From Pseudomonadota bacterium (GTDB taxonomy: Bacteria; Pseudomonadota; Gammaproteobacteria; Burkholderiales; Burkholderiaceae_D), in contig JAEXJM010000026.1 of assembly GCA_023449275.1 (NCBI GenBank), forward strand, positions 1 through 16,465: DNA of 16,465 nucleotides, written 5' to 3'. Under the pieces are notes generated by a model. That model was not told the DNA's origin and searched no databases. It worked only from the letters and a program-made list of their open reading frames with translations. Numbering within the stretch: the stretch's first letter is position 1; each line of letters begins with the position of its first letter. Of this stretch, positions 6,530-14,078 are shown piece by piece. A program made the position numbers and the translations under genes.

Positions 6530-7804
6530 ATGCGACTTTTGTATTCGTTAATCTGGTGGCTTATATTGCCCCTGGCTGTTTTGCGGCTTTACATACGAGG
6601 CCGCAAGGAGCCGGGCTATCGCCAGCATATTCCGGAACGCCTCGGTTTTTTTCCGTCCATCGCATCGTCACCGCAACGAATCTGGGTACACGCCGTATCG
6701 GTCGGCGAAACCCGTGCAGCCGAACCACTGGTTCGTGCACTCCTTTCCCGTTATCCGGATTGCGATATCCTGTTGACGCACATGACTCCCACCGGCCGGG
6801 CAACCGGACATTCGCTATTCGGAACGGAGAAAAGACTCACACAGGTTTATCTTCCTTATGACACGAACTGGATGATGAGCCGCTTCATCCGGCACTACCG
6901 GCCAGCACTTTGTATCCTGCTCGAAACCGAGATATGGCCCAACCTGATTGCACAATGCGTCAAACACCATGTTCCCCTTGCGCTTGTCAATGCCCGTCTG
7001 TCCGAGAGATCCCTGAAAAAAGGCAAAAAAATCGAATCGATTATGAACGAGGCTGCCCGGGGCTTTTCAGTGGTCGCTGCACAAACCCGGACGGATGCCG
7101 ATCGCCTTTCCCTGTTCGGTGCGAACAATATCGCTGTAACCGGCAGTGTCAAGTTCGACATTACCCCTCCGGAAGAAGCCGTCAATAAAGGCAAAATGCT
7201 CCGGAAATGTATCGGTGAGCGACCTGTACTGATGTGTGCCAGTACGCGTGATGGAGAAGAAGAACTGATACTCGACGCACTGGACAAACTCGACAGCAAG
7301 GCATTGCTCCTGCTCGTTCCCCGCCATCCACAGCGGTTCGAAGAAATTGCCGGACAGATTCAGGCGCGAAAAATACACATGACCAGACGTTCACAACTGA
7401 ATGAACTCTCCTCTTCAACCATGTCAAAGGATGTCCGTATTCTGCTCGGCGATTCGATGGGAGAAATGTTCATGTATTATGCCGCCTGCGATGTCGCCTT
7501 CATTGGCGGTAGCCTCAAGAAACTGGGTGGGCAAAACCTGATCGAAGCCTGTGCACTGGGCAAACCGGTATTGATCGGCCAGCACACCTTCAACTTCGAA
7601 GCCATTACACAAGATGCCGTCAAGGCAGGCGCAGCCCTCCGTATCCAGACAGCCGTAGAAATGATGGATGAGGCAAACAGCCTGTTCCGTCAGGGCTGGT
7701 TGCGCAATGAAATGGGAATGAAAGCGCAGGAATTCGCAGAAAGCCAGCATGGCGCAACCGATCGCACGATGGCATTGCTTGCGCCGCTGCTCGAAAAAAA
7801 ATAA
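6530..7804 (+). CDS. waaA: 3-deoxy-D-manno-octulosonic acid transferase WaaA
   Basis: GT30 glycosyltransferase that moves Kdo from CMP-Kdo onto lipid IVA at the inner face of the inner membrane, the first step of LPS core assembly. The 424-residue product starts with a hydrophobic anchor (about residues 3-22). It then shows the Kdo-transferase core: H-A-V-S-V-G-E (54-60, with the conserved glutamate at 60), L-E-T-E-I-W-P-N (131-138), and the C-terminal GT-B donor site with FIGGSLKKLGGQNLIEA around 324-340. The length is typical. It stands alone, divergent from the EEP gene and converging on the histidine kinase with 3 bases between stop codons. The last codons contain a run of eight A. How many Kdo units it adds cannot be told from the sequence. 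Confidence 0.95.
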   Translation: MRLLYSLIWWLILPLAVLRLYIRGRKEPGYRQHIPERLGFFPSIASSPQRIWVHAVSVGETRAAEPLVRALLSRYPDCDILLTHMTPTGRATGHSLFGTEKRLTQVYLPYDTNWMMSRFIRHYRPALCILLETEIWPNLIAQCVKHHVPLALVNARLSERSLKKGKKIESIMNEAARGFSVVAAQTRTDADRLSLFGANNIAVTGSVKFDITPPEEAVNKGKMLRKCIGERPVLMCASTRDGEEELILDALDKLDSKALLLLVPRHPQRFEEIAGQIQARKIHMTRRSQLNELSSSTMSKDVRILLGDSMGEMFMYYAACDVAFIGGSLKKLGGQNLIEACALGKPVLIGQHTFNFEAITQDAVKAGAALRIQTAVEMMDEANSLFRQGWLRNEMGMKAQEFAESQHGATDRTMALLAPLLEKK

Positions 7805-7823
7805 GCCTTATTTCGCTTCGAGC
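7789..7823. terminator. Shared inverted repeat at convergent gene ends, possible bidirectional terminator
   Basis: GCTCGAA (7789-7795) pairs with TTCGAGC (7817-7823), and inside it AAATAA (7799-7804) pairs with TTATTT (7808-7813) across a GCC loop. The inner stem contains both stop codons. A- and T-rich arms could serve as U-tracts in either direction. The stem is weaker than a classical GC-rich terminator and interrupted, so the role is inferred. Confidence 0.45.
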
Positions 7824-8485
7824 GGTATGGCAAATGTCAGTGCCGTTCCGTTATCGCCGGTCGAAATCCTGAATTCACCATTCAGCATTCCGATCCGTTC
7901 ACGGATTCCGGCAAGACCATATGATTTGATCTTTCTGTTTCGTACTTTAGGCATGCCGATGCCATTGTCGGAAACCTTCAACACAAGCGTTTCCGTGTTG
8001 CCGTCCAACTGAACGCTCACCTTGCTGGCTTTGGCATGCTTGACGATATTCGTCAGCGCTTCCTGAAGCACCCGAAACAAAACTGTCGCCCGCTCATCAT
8101 CCAGTTCCAGATTGTCATCGTGCGTCTCGAAAGTGCATTCAATACCATGCTGGCGGGTAAAATCCTTCGCCTGCCATTCAAGGGAAGCGACCAGCCCCAG
8201 ATCCATCACGGCGGGCCGCAGATTGTTGATCAGATGACGGACACTCTTGACCGTTGAATCAAGCTGTCCAAGCACTTCGTCGATACGCTCCGAACGTTTG
8301 TCCGTTGAATCGAAAACTTTCTGCTTCAACAAGTTCACTTCGATCCGCAGCGCCAGCAGACGCTGGCCCAGTTCATCGTGAATTTCACGCGCTATCCGCT
8401 TGCGCTCATCCTCCCTGATCTTTTCATGATGCTCGATCAGTTCCCGCAATTCTTCTTCATCGACAACCGTACCCTGGAAAATCAT
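7808..8485 (-). CDS. Soluble NarL-family sensor histidine kinase lacking a sensor domain
   Basis: Histidine kinase of the HisKA_3 plus HATPase type (NarX/DegS class). The 225-residue product has the phosphoacceptor box A-R-E-I-H-D-E-L-G-Q with H36, then a dimerisation helix. The ATPase domain has the N box around N146 (QEALTNIVKHA), G1 box DNGIGM (173-178) and a G-L-x-G-I-R-E-R segment (190-198). Before the H box there are only about 35 charged residues, probably coiled coil, with no membrane segment or PAS/GAF domain. In-frame TGA codons sit 2 and 4 codons upstream of the ATG, so it is not simply a misplaced start. It follows orn by 37 bases on the same strand. No response regulator is within the window. 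It could be a cytoplasmic kinase fed by a partner, or the remnant of a longer kinase. Confidence 0.9.
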   Translation of the reverse strand: MIFQGTVVDEEELRELIEHHEKIREDERKRIAREIHDELGQRLLALRIEVNLLKQKVFDSTDKRSERIDEVLGQLDSTVKSVRHLINNLRPAVMDLGLVASLEWQAKDFTRQHGIECTFETHDDNLELDDERATVLFRVLQEALTNIVKHAKASKVSVQLDGNTETLVLKVSDNGIGMPKVRNRKIKSYGLAGIRERIGMLNGEFRISTGDNGTALTFAIPLEAK

Positions 8486-8522
8486 ATTTTTCTCACCGTC
8501 AAAAGCACCCCGTCATCCACGA

Positions 8523-9122
8523 TCAAAGCCTGATAAAGTGTTCCCTGTAATATTTCAGCTCATCGATGGATTCCATGATATCCGCCAGAGCCGTATGTTT
8601 TTGCAATTTTCTGAAACCGTCGACCAGTTCAGGTTTCCAGCGACGTGCCAGCTCTTTCAGGGTCGATACGTCCAGATTGCGGTAATGGAAATACGCTTCG
8701 AGTTTCGGCATCGTTTTTGCCATGAAACGACGATCCTGACAAATCGTGTTGCCACACATGGGGGATTTTCCCCTGGGAACATAGGTCTCCAGAAATTCGA
8801 TAACCGCATCCTCGGCCATCGCTTCGGTGATGTTGGATGCCTTGACCCGATCGATCAGGCCGGAACGTCCATGTGTGCCCTTGTTCCACGCGTCCATACC
8901 GTTCAAAATCGCATCGGACTGGTGAATGGCATAAACCGGTCCTTCAGCCAGCACGTTCAGGTCCGGATCGGTCACTACGACAGCCACTTCGATAATCCGG
9001 TCGGTTTCAGGATCGAGGCCCGTCATTTCGAGGTCAACCCAAATCAAATTCATTTCATTGCGCAATTTTTTACCGCCGTTATTTTGAGCTGACGCTGGTT
9101 GCGATTCCTGAGCTTGTGACAT
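8523..9122 (-). CDS. orn: Oligoribonuclease Orn
   Basis: 3'-5' exoribonuclease of the DEDDh family that degrades 2-5 nt RNAs, especially dinucleotides such as pGpG, in the cytoplasm. From the ATG at 9122 the product has 199 residues, with catalytic D30, E32, D130, H176 and D181. These match E. coli Orn D12, E14, D112, H158 and D163 with a constant offset of 18, so the core has no insertions up to the last catalytic residue and only the N-terminus is longer. That start has AAGGA with an 8-base spacer. The extension (residues 1-20) is rich in Q, S, A and N and looks disordered. An ATG at residue 24 would give the compact form but has a poor ribosome site. It is divergent from the M48 peptidase with 48 bases between, and followed by the kinase gene. 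Confidence 0.95.
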   Translation of the reverse strand: MSQAQESQPASAQNNGGKKLRNEMNLIWVDLEMTGLDPETDRIIEVAVVVTDPDLNVLAEGPVYAIHQSDAILNGMDAWNKGTHGRSGLIDRVKASNITEAMAEDAVIEFLETYVPRGKSPMCGNTICQDRRFMAKTMPKLEAYFHYRNLDVSTLKELARRWKPELVDGFRKLQKHTALADIMESIDELKYYREHFIRL

Positions 9123-9170
9123 AATTTCATTCCTTAATGACATAATCGAGCATTTTCTCACAAGGACAAA

Positions 9171-10430
9171 ATGTCAGCATCCGCGTTTACGCAATTATTC
9201 ATATTTTTTCTGATTTTGACTTTCGTTGTGCGTTTCTGCTTGTCTTTACGGCAGATACGCTACATCAGGGCCCATCAGGAAAAAGTGCCGGAACAGTTCG
9301 CGGCCAGTATTTCTCCGGATTCCCACCGGAAGGCGGCTGGGTATACGGTTGCCAAAACGCGGTTTTCACTTGTATCGCTGATTGTCGAAACGGTTGTATT
9401 GCTCGGCTTCACTCTTTTCGGTGGTCTGGAAAAACTCTCGAATCTGGTATTTTCCTATACAGATAACGCCATGATCTACCAGATCGCCATGATCGCTCTG
9501 GCCAGTATCATCGCAGGCGCAATCGATCTTCCAGTTGACTATTACCGGCAATTCGTTATTGAAGAAAAATTCGGCTTCAATAAAATGACGCCGGCGCTCT
9601 TTGCCGACGATATCGTCAAAAGTATGCTGCTGGGTATCCTCATCGGCTTGCCGGTAATCTGGGTTCTGCTGGCCGTGATGGGACAGGCCGGGGTATGGTG
9701 GTGGCTTTATGCATGGATTCTGTGGACGGTTTTCCAGTATCTGATGCTGTTTCTTTACCCGACATTCATTGCACCGCTCTTCAACAAATTCACCCCGCTT
9801 CAGGACGAAGAACTCCGCCGGAAAATCGAAGGTCTCATGCAACGCGTCGGATTCCAGTCCAAAGGCCTCTTTGTCATGGACGGCTCCAGACGGAGTGCTC
9901 ATGGAAACGCATACTTCACCGGTTTCGGTGCCGCCAAACGGGTCGTCTTTTTCGACACCCTGATCGAAAAACTGACGCCGGAAGAGATAGAAGCGGTACT
10001 GGCTCACGAACTCGGCCATTTCCGCCTGAAACACGTCATGAAACGCATGCTTGTTTCCAGTGTGCTGTCGCTGGTCTTTCTTGCCATACTCGGCTATCTC
10101 AAAAACCGGAACTGGTTCTATGCCGGACTTGGCATCGATTCCATACCGCCAGGCGGCAGTGATGCTGTTGCACTGATCCTGTTTGCCCTGACATTGCCTG
10201 TTTTTACTTTCTTTCTGTCGCCTCTGATGGCCATCAGTTCGCGTCGGCATGAATTCGAGGCAGACGCATTTTCAGCACAATATACAAAAGCGGACGATCT
10301 GGTTCACGCTCTGGTCAAAATGTATCAGGACAACGCCTCGACACTGACGCCTGACCCGGTTCATTCCACGTTTTACGACACCCATCCCCCTGCCAGCCAG
10401 AGAATCAGGCATTTACTGGAGCATTCATGA
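9171..10430 (+). CDS. M48 family membrane metallopeptidase (Ste24-like)
   Basis: Integral membrane zinc endopeptidase related to yeast Ste24p CAAX protease and HtpX. In bacteria without prenylated substrates the role is thought to be membrane protein quality control, but the substrate here is unknown. The 419-residue product has hydrophobic helices at about 6-25, 65-85, 102-120, 148-170 and 174-200. The zinc motif is HELGH (279-283), and the third ligand is in E-F-E-A-D (E363). Two more hydrophobic segments fall at about 293-310 and 331-352. The ATG has AAGGA four bases upstream. The stop overlaps the rsgA start in ATGA, indicating translational coupling. The M48-rsgA pair divergent from orn is familiar from other betaproteobacteria. 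Confidence 0.92.
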   Translation: MSASAFTQLFIFFLILTFVVRFCLSLRQIRYIRAHQEKVPEQFAASISPDSHRKAAGYTVAKTRFSLVSLIVETVVLLGFTLFGGLEKLSNLVFSYTDNAMIYQIAMIALASIIAGAIDLPVDYYRQFVIEEKFGFNKMTPALFADDIVKSMLLGILIGLPVIWVLLAVMGQAGVWWWLYAWILWTVFQYLMLFLYPTFIAPLFNKFTPLQDEELRRKIEGLMQRVGFQSKGLFVMDGSRRSAHGNAYFTGFGAAKRVVFFDTLIEKLTPEEIEAVLAHELGHFRLKHVMKRMLVSSVLSLVFLAILGYLKNRNWFYAGLGIDSIPPGGSDAVALILFALTLPVFTFFLSPLMAISSRRHEFEADAFSAQYTKADDLVHALVKMYQDNASTLTPDPVHSTFYDTHPPASQRIRHLLEHS

Positions 10431-11323
10431 CGAAGAACACGATTCACGCCCGGGTCATTGCCGCACACGGACGCCATTATCTGGCAAGCACAGGCAATGA
10501 AATGCTCCATTGTGTGACACGCGGCAAGAAAAGCGATGTCGCTGTCGGAGACAGCGTCAACGTCATGCCGACAGCAAAGGGACAGGCTGTCATCGAATCC
10601 ATTCAGGAACGACGTTCCCTGCTTTACCGCTCGGACCAGTACAAATCCAAATTACTGGCAGCCAATGTCGACCAGCTGTTTATCGTGATTGCCACGGAAC
10701 CCGGGTTTTCCGATGACCTGATATCCCGCGCACTCGTCGCTGCCGAAGCAGCGGACATCGAAGCGCACCTTATCCTGAACAAGATCGATATCACCGGCCA
10801 GCTTGAAAAGGCACGCCAGCGTGCCGGTTCTTACGCCGACCTCGGCTATCCGCTCCATGAAGTGTCGGCGACCGGACTTCCTGAAACAACGGTTTCGGTC
10901 TTATTGCCGTTAATCGAAGGCCGGAAAACCATTCTGATCGGGCAATCCGGCATGGGCAAATCATCCATCGTCAATTTGCTGGTACCCGGCGCCGATATCG
11001 CCACCCGTGAAATCTCGACCGTCCTCAATTCCGGAAAACATACCACGACGTTCACCCGGATGTACCTTATGGATGAAAACACAGCGGTCATCGATTCACC
11101 GGGCTTCCAGGAATTCGGACTCTATCACCTGACGGAAGGCATGCTCGAACGGGCATTTCGTGAATTCAGACCATATCTCGGACACTGCCGTTTTTACAAT
11201 TGCCATCACCTGACCGAACCAGGATGTGCCATTCTTGAAGCGGTGGAAAAGGGAAAAATTTCACCCATGCGCCATGATCTGTACAGACAGCTTGTGCACG
11301 AATCGGGACAGAAGGTATTCTGA
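10427..11323 (+). CDS. rsgA: Ribosome small subunit maturation GTPase RsgA
   Basis: Circularly permuted GTPase that acts late in 30S assembly by checking the decoding site. The 298-residue product shows an N-terminal OB-fold (about 1-70). The G motifs come in permuted order: G4 NKID (118-121), G5-like SAT (147-149), G1 GQSGMGKSS (172-180) and G3 DSPG (223-226). The C-terminal zinc knuckle is C254-x4-C259-x-H261-x5-C267. The length is slightly below E. coli RsgA (350), mostly for lack of an N-terminal extension. The ATG overlaps the peptidase stop (ATGA), and GGAG in the peptidase's last codons serves as ribosome site. Identification is secure. Confidence 0.96.
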   Translation: MTKNTIHARVIAAHGRHYLASTGNEMLHCVTRGKKSDVAVGDSVNVMPTAKGQAVIESIQERRSLLYRSDQYKSKLLAANVDQLFIVIATEPGFSDDLISRALVAAEAADIEAHLILNKIDITGQLEKARQRAGSYADLGYPLHEVSATGLPETTVSVLLPLIEGRKTILIGQSGMGKSSIVNLLVPGADIATREISTVLNSGKHTTTFTRMYLMDENTAVIDSPGFQEFGLYHLTEGMLERAFREFRPYLGHCRFYNCHHLTEPGCAILEAVEKGKISPMRHDLYRQLVHESGQKVF

Positions 11324-11433
11324 AAACGTTTACGATGAAGCGCCGTTTTCTGGAAAACCGGTTATATTCATGATAAAAATACCTGAAAAAATGACGAAGA
11401 AAACCGTTTTTTTTAAAATTTCAGAAAATCAAC

Positions 11434-11439
11434 TATAAT
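11434..11439 (+). promoter_or_regulatory. Probable -10 element for argF
   Basis: A perfect TATAAT in a very AT-rich spacer, predicting a start near 11446 and a leader of about 44 bases. The -35 region (11410-11417) is only T- and A-rich without a TTGACA match. A T8 tract (about 11407-11414) is adjacent. No ARG-box-like palindrome was recognised. Confidence 0.5.
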
Positions 11440-11489
11440 CAAATATTAAAAATGATCACGCGGCACACTTTTAGTCGCCTCAGTCGTAT

Positions 11490-12407
11490 ATGACAATAAA
11501 ACACTATCTTCAATTTTCCGATTTAACACTGGCCGAATACGAATACCTGATCAAGCGCGCGCACATCATCAAGCGCAAATTCAAGAATTACGAGCCGTAC
11601 CATCCCCTTCTCGACCGTACACTGGTCATGGTATTCGAGAAAAGCTCCACCAGAACACGTCTCTCTTTCGAAGCCGGCATGCACCAGCTTGGCGGTACCG
11701 CCATCTATCTCAATACGCGCGACAGCCAGTTGGGCAGAGGTGAGCCGATTGAAGACGCGGCACAGGTCATGTCCCGCATGTCCGATATCATCATGGTCCG
11801 GACTTTCGGTCATGAAATCATCGAACGGTTTGCTGCCTACTCCCGCGTCCCTGTCATCAATGGCTTGACGAATGAACACCACCCATGCCAGGTGTTGGCG
11901 GACGTATTCACCTTTATCGAACATCGCGGTTCAATCAAGGGCAAGACGGTCACCTGGATCGGCGACGCCAACAATATGCTGTACTCCTGGCTGCAAGCCG
12001 CGGAAGTATTCGGTTTTCATGTCAATGTCTCGACTCCGAAAGGTTACGACATCGACTTCAAGCTGGTCTCCCCGGATCACAGTCACTTCACGCAATTCGA
12101 CAATCCTGCCGACGCATGCGCAGGCGCCCATCTGGTCACGACCGACGTATGGACAAGTATGGGATTCGAGGAAGAAAATGCCGTCCGGAAGAAAGCGTTC
12201 GCCAACTGGAACGTCGATTCCGACAAGATGAGCCGTGCGGCACCCGATGCTTTGTTCATGCATTGCCTGCCTGCCCATCGTGGCGAAGAAGTGACAGCTG
12301 ACGTCATTGACGGCCCCCAATCTGTCGTCTGGGATGAAGCCGAAAACAGGCTGCATGTCCAGAAAGCCCTGCTTGAGTATCTCGTCAAAGGCAAGGTTGA
12401 AGAATAA
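11490..12407 (+). CDS. argF: Ornithine carbamoyltransferase
   Basis: Converts ornithine and carbamoyl phosphate to citrulline, the sixth step of arginine synthesis, in the cytoplasm as a trimer. The 305-residue product carries the carbamoyl-phosphate site S-T-R-T-R (53-57), H-P-C-Q (131-134), the ornithine-binding D-A-N-N-M region (159-163) and the catalytic HCLP (258-261). The N-terminus (x-I-K-H-Y-L-Q-F) and length match anabolic betaproteobacterial enzymes, supporting this ATG. The 20 bases before the ATG hold no recognisable Shine-Dalgarno. It precedes argG on the same strand, separated by a hairpin terminator, so the two may be separately transcribed. Confidence 0.96.
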   Translation: MTIKHYLQFSDLTLAEYEYLIKRAHIIKRKFKNYEPYHPLLDRTLVMVFEKSSTRTRLSFEAGMHQLGGTAIYLNTRDSQLGRGEPIEDAAQVMSRMSDIIMVRTFGHEIIERFAAYSRVPVINGLTNEHHPCQVLADVFTFIEHRGSIKGKTVTWIGDANNMLYSWLQAAEVFGFHVNVSTPKGYDIDFKLVSPDHSHFTQFDNPADACAGAHLVTTDVWTSMGFEEENAVRKKAFANWNVDSDKMSRAAPDALFMHCLPAHRGEEVTADVIDGPQSVVWDEAENRLHVQKALLEYLVKGKVEE

Positions 12408-12412
12408 CAAGT

Positions 12413-12445
12413 TTCCCTGTCATGCAAGGCGTGACAGGGAATTTT
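12413..12445 (+). terminator. Rho-independent terminator after argF
   Basis: TTCCCTGTCA (12413-12422) and TGACAGGGAA (12432-12441) form a perfect 10-bp stem around a 9-base loop, followed by TTTT. It starts 5 bases after the argF stop. The T-tract is short, so read-through into argG is possible. Confidence 0.8.
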
Positions 12446-12479
12446 CCCTGGCTGTCCCGTTTTCCCGACCCCGAATATG

Positions 12480-12508
12480 TTTCCGTTTTACCTGAAACGG
12501 CATAAAAT
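12480..12508 (+). promoter_or_regulatory. Candidate argG promoter with a palindrome in its spacer
   Basis: TTTCCG (12480-12485) and TAAAAT (12503-12508) are 17 bases apart. The inverted repeat CCGTTT/AAACGG (12483-12488 and 12495-12500) lies almost entirely in the spacer. The leader to the argG ATG would be about 75 bases. The -35 is weak, and no reporter evidence can be drawn from sequence alone. Confidence 0.4.
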
Positions 12509-12587
12509 GGGCATTTACGCAATCTGAACGATTTTCCAGATTCGAATTCCGGATTCCTTTCAAACTGAAACAATCGAAAGACACTCT

Positions 12588-13811
12588 ATGAGCGACATTA
12601 AAAAAGTTGTCCTGGCCTACTCTGGTGGTCTGGATACCTCCGTCATCCTGAAATGGCTGCAAGACACCTATCAATGTGAAGTGGTCACCTTTACCGCCGA
12701 CCTCGGACAGGGCGAAGAACTCGATCCGGCCCGCCAGAAAGCCCTCAAGTTCGGCATCAAGCCTGAAAACATCTTCATTGATGACCTGCGCGAAGAATTC
12801 GTCCGCGACTTCGTTTTCCCGATGTTCAGGGCCAATACGATTTACGAAGGCGAATATCTGCTGGGTACCAGTATCGCCCGCCCGCTGATCGCGAAAAGGT
12901 TGATCGAAATCGCCCGCCAGACCGGTGCCGATGCCATCGCTCACGGCGCTACCGGCAAAGGCAATGATCAGGTTCGTTTCGAACTGGGTGCCTACGCTCT
13001 GATGCCAAACATCAAGATCATCGCCCCATGGCGCGAATGGGATCTTCTGTCCCGGGAAAAACTGCTGAAATACGCAGAAGACGCCGGTATCGAAATCGAC
13101 ATGAAACACAAACAGGGTGGCGCACCTTATTCCATGGATGCCAACCTGCTGCACATCAGCTATGAAGGCAGACATCTGGAAGACCCGAACGCCGAACCGG
13201 AAGCCTCCATGTGGCGCTGGACAGTCAGCCCTGAAGAAGCTCCGGATCAGGCTGAATACATCGATGTCGAATTCGAAAAAGGCGATATCGTCGCCATCAA
13301 CGGCAAGCGCATGTCTGCAGCAAGCGTTCTGACCGAACTGAACCGTCTGGGCGGCAAGCATGGTATCGGCCGTCTGGATCTGGTTGAAAACCGCTACGTC
13401 GGCATGAAATCCCGCGGCTGTTATGAAACCCCGGGAGGCACCATCATCCTGACCGCTCACAGAGCCATCGAATCCCTGACACTGGACCGTGAAGTCGCCC
13501 ATCTGAAAGACGATTTGATGCCACGTTACGCCTCGATGATCTATAACGGTTACTGGTGGGCCCCCGAACGTGTCGCCCTGCAAAAACTGATCGACCATAC
13601 CCAGGAACACGTCAACGGTACCGTTCGCCTGAAGCTGTACAAGGGCAACGTCATTGTTGTCGGCCGCGATTCCAGGTCCGACTCGCTGTTCGATTCGACC
13701 ATCGCGACTTTCGAGGACGATGCAGGTGCGTACGACCAGAAAGATGCAGCAGGGTTCATCAAACTGAACGCCCTGCGTCTGCGTATCGCCGCAAAAGCCC
13801 GCCAGAAATAA
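12588..13811 (+). CDS. argG: Argininosuccinate synthase
   Basis: Joins citrulline and aspartate with ATP to give argininosuccinate, the step after ArgF. The 407-residue product starts with the PP-loop ATP site A-Y-S-G-G-L-D-T-S (10-18). It has the D-L-G-Q-G-E-E segment near residue 40 and the citrulline/aspartate site around A-H-G-A-T-G-K-G-N-D-Q (120-130). The length fits the roughly 400-residue type 1 subfamily rather than the longer E. coli-type enzyme. GAAAGA about 7 bases before the ATG is a modest ribosome site. A strong terminator follows. The immediate partner argH is not in the window. Confidence 0.97.
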   Translation: MSDIKKVVLAYSGGLDTSVILKWLQDTYQCEVVTFTADLGQGEELDPARQKALKFGIKPENIFIDDLREEFVRDFVFPMFRANTIYEGEYLLGTSIARPLIAKRLIEIARQTGADAIAHGATGKGNDQVRFELGAYALMPNIKIIAPWREWDLLSREKLLKYAEDAGIEIDMKHKQGGAPYSMDANLLHISYEGRHLEDPNAEPEASMWRWTVSPEEAPDQAEYIDVEFEKGDIVAINGKRMSAASVLTELNRLGGKHGIGRLDLVENRYVGMKSRGCYETPGGTIILTAHRAIESLTLDREVAHLKDDLMPRYASMIYNGYWWAPERVALQKLIDHTQEHVNGTVRLKLYKGNVIVVGRDSRSDSLFDSTIATFEDDAGAYDQKDAAGFIKLNALRLRIAAKARQK

Positions 13812-13812
13812 G

Positions 13813-13835
13813 TGAAGTGCCCCAAAAAGTTAGAC
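13813..13835 (+). mobile_element. Short sequence resembling an IS3-family terminal end (solo remnant)
   Basis: Starting 2 bases after the argG stop, the sequence begins TGAAGTGCCCC and continues with AAAAAGTTAGAC. It resembles the ends of IS3/IS150-group elements, which begin with TG and carry a CCCCAAAAAGTTxGAC-type core. No transposase gene and no inverted partner was found in the window. I judge it from memory of such ends, so it is only a candidate remnant. Confidence 0.35.
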
Positions 13836-13854
13836 GCGCACTGTCCGATATGGG

Positions 13855-13887
13855 AAAGAGTCCGGAATTGAACCGGACTCTTTTTTT
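13855..13887 (+). terminator. Rho-independent terminator after argG
   Basis: AAAGAGTCCGG (13855-13865) and CCGGACTCTTT (13873-13883) form a perfect 11-bp stem with a 7-base loop. A T7 run (13881-13887) overlaps the end of the stem. This is the strongest terminator in the window. Confidence 0.92.
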
Positions 13888-14029
13888 ATGTGGGATTTGA
13901 ATTTTGAACTCTGTCACCCATTCTGGGCCAATATGAGCAGATGAAAGGGTAACTCTCTCAATGCTATCGCTTCAGGAAATCCTTTCATTTCAGAACGGCT
14001 GCACTTCATCGCCAGACACTTCAGATAAA

Positions 14030-14061
14030 CAGAAACGGCTCGGGAAACCGAACCGTTTCTG
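14030..14061 (-). terminator. Hairpin downstream of the autotransporter gene
   Basis: CAGAAACGG (14030-14038) pairs with CCGTTTCTG (14053-14061). After one mismatch, TCGG (14040-14043) pairs with CCGA (14048-14051) around a 4-base loop. On the minus strand it lies 17 bases past the stop codon and is followed by TTTATC, a weak U-tract. It probably ends autotransporter transcription. Confidence 0.65.
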
Positions 14062-14078
14062 TGCGAGTTTCCGGGATA

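Noticed and set aside
9366..10250. Minus-strand open frame of about 294 codons opposite the M48 peptidase
   Set aside because: It is antisense to a gene with an intact HELGH motif and has no domain or ribosome site of its own.
11370..11438. 22-codon open frame upstream of argF as a possible leader peptide
   Set aside because: It has no ribosome site, contains no arginine codons, and its end overlaps the TATAAT that probably drives argF.
12420..13610. Long minus-strand open frame of about 396 codons opposite argG
   Set aside because: It mirrors a conserved, clearly identified argG. Its Phe/Asp/Gln-rich composition is that of an antisense shadow.
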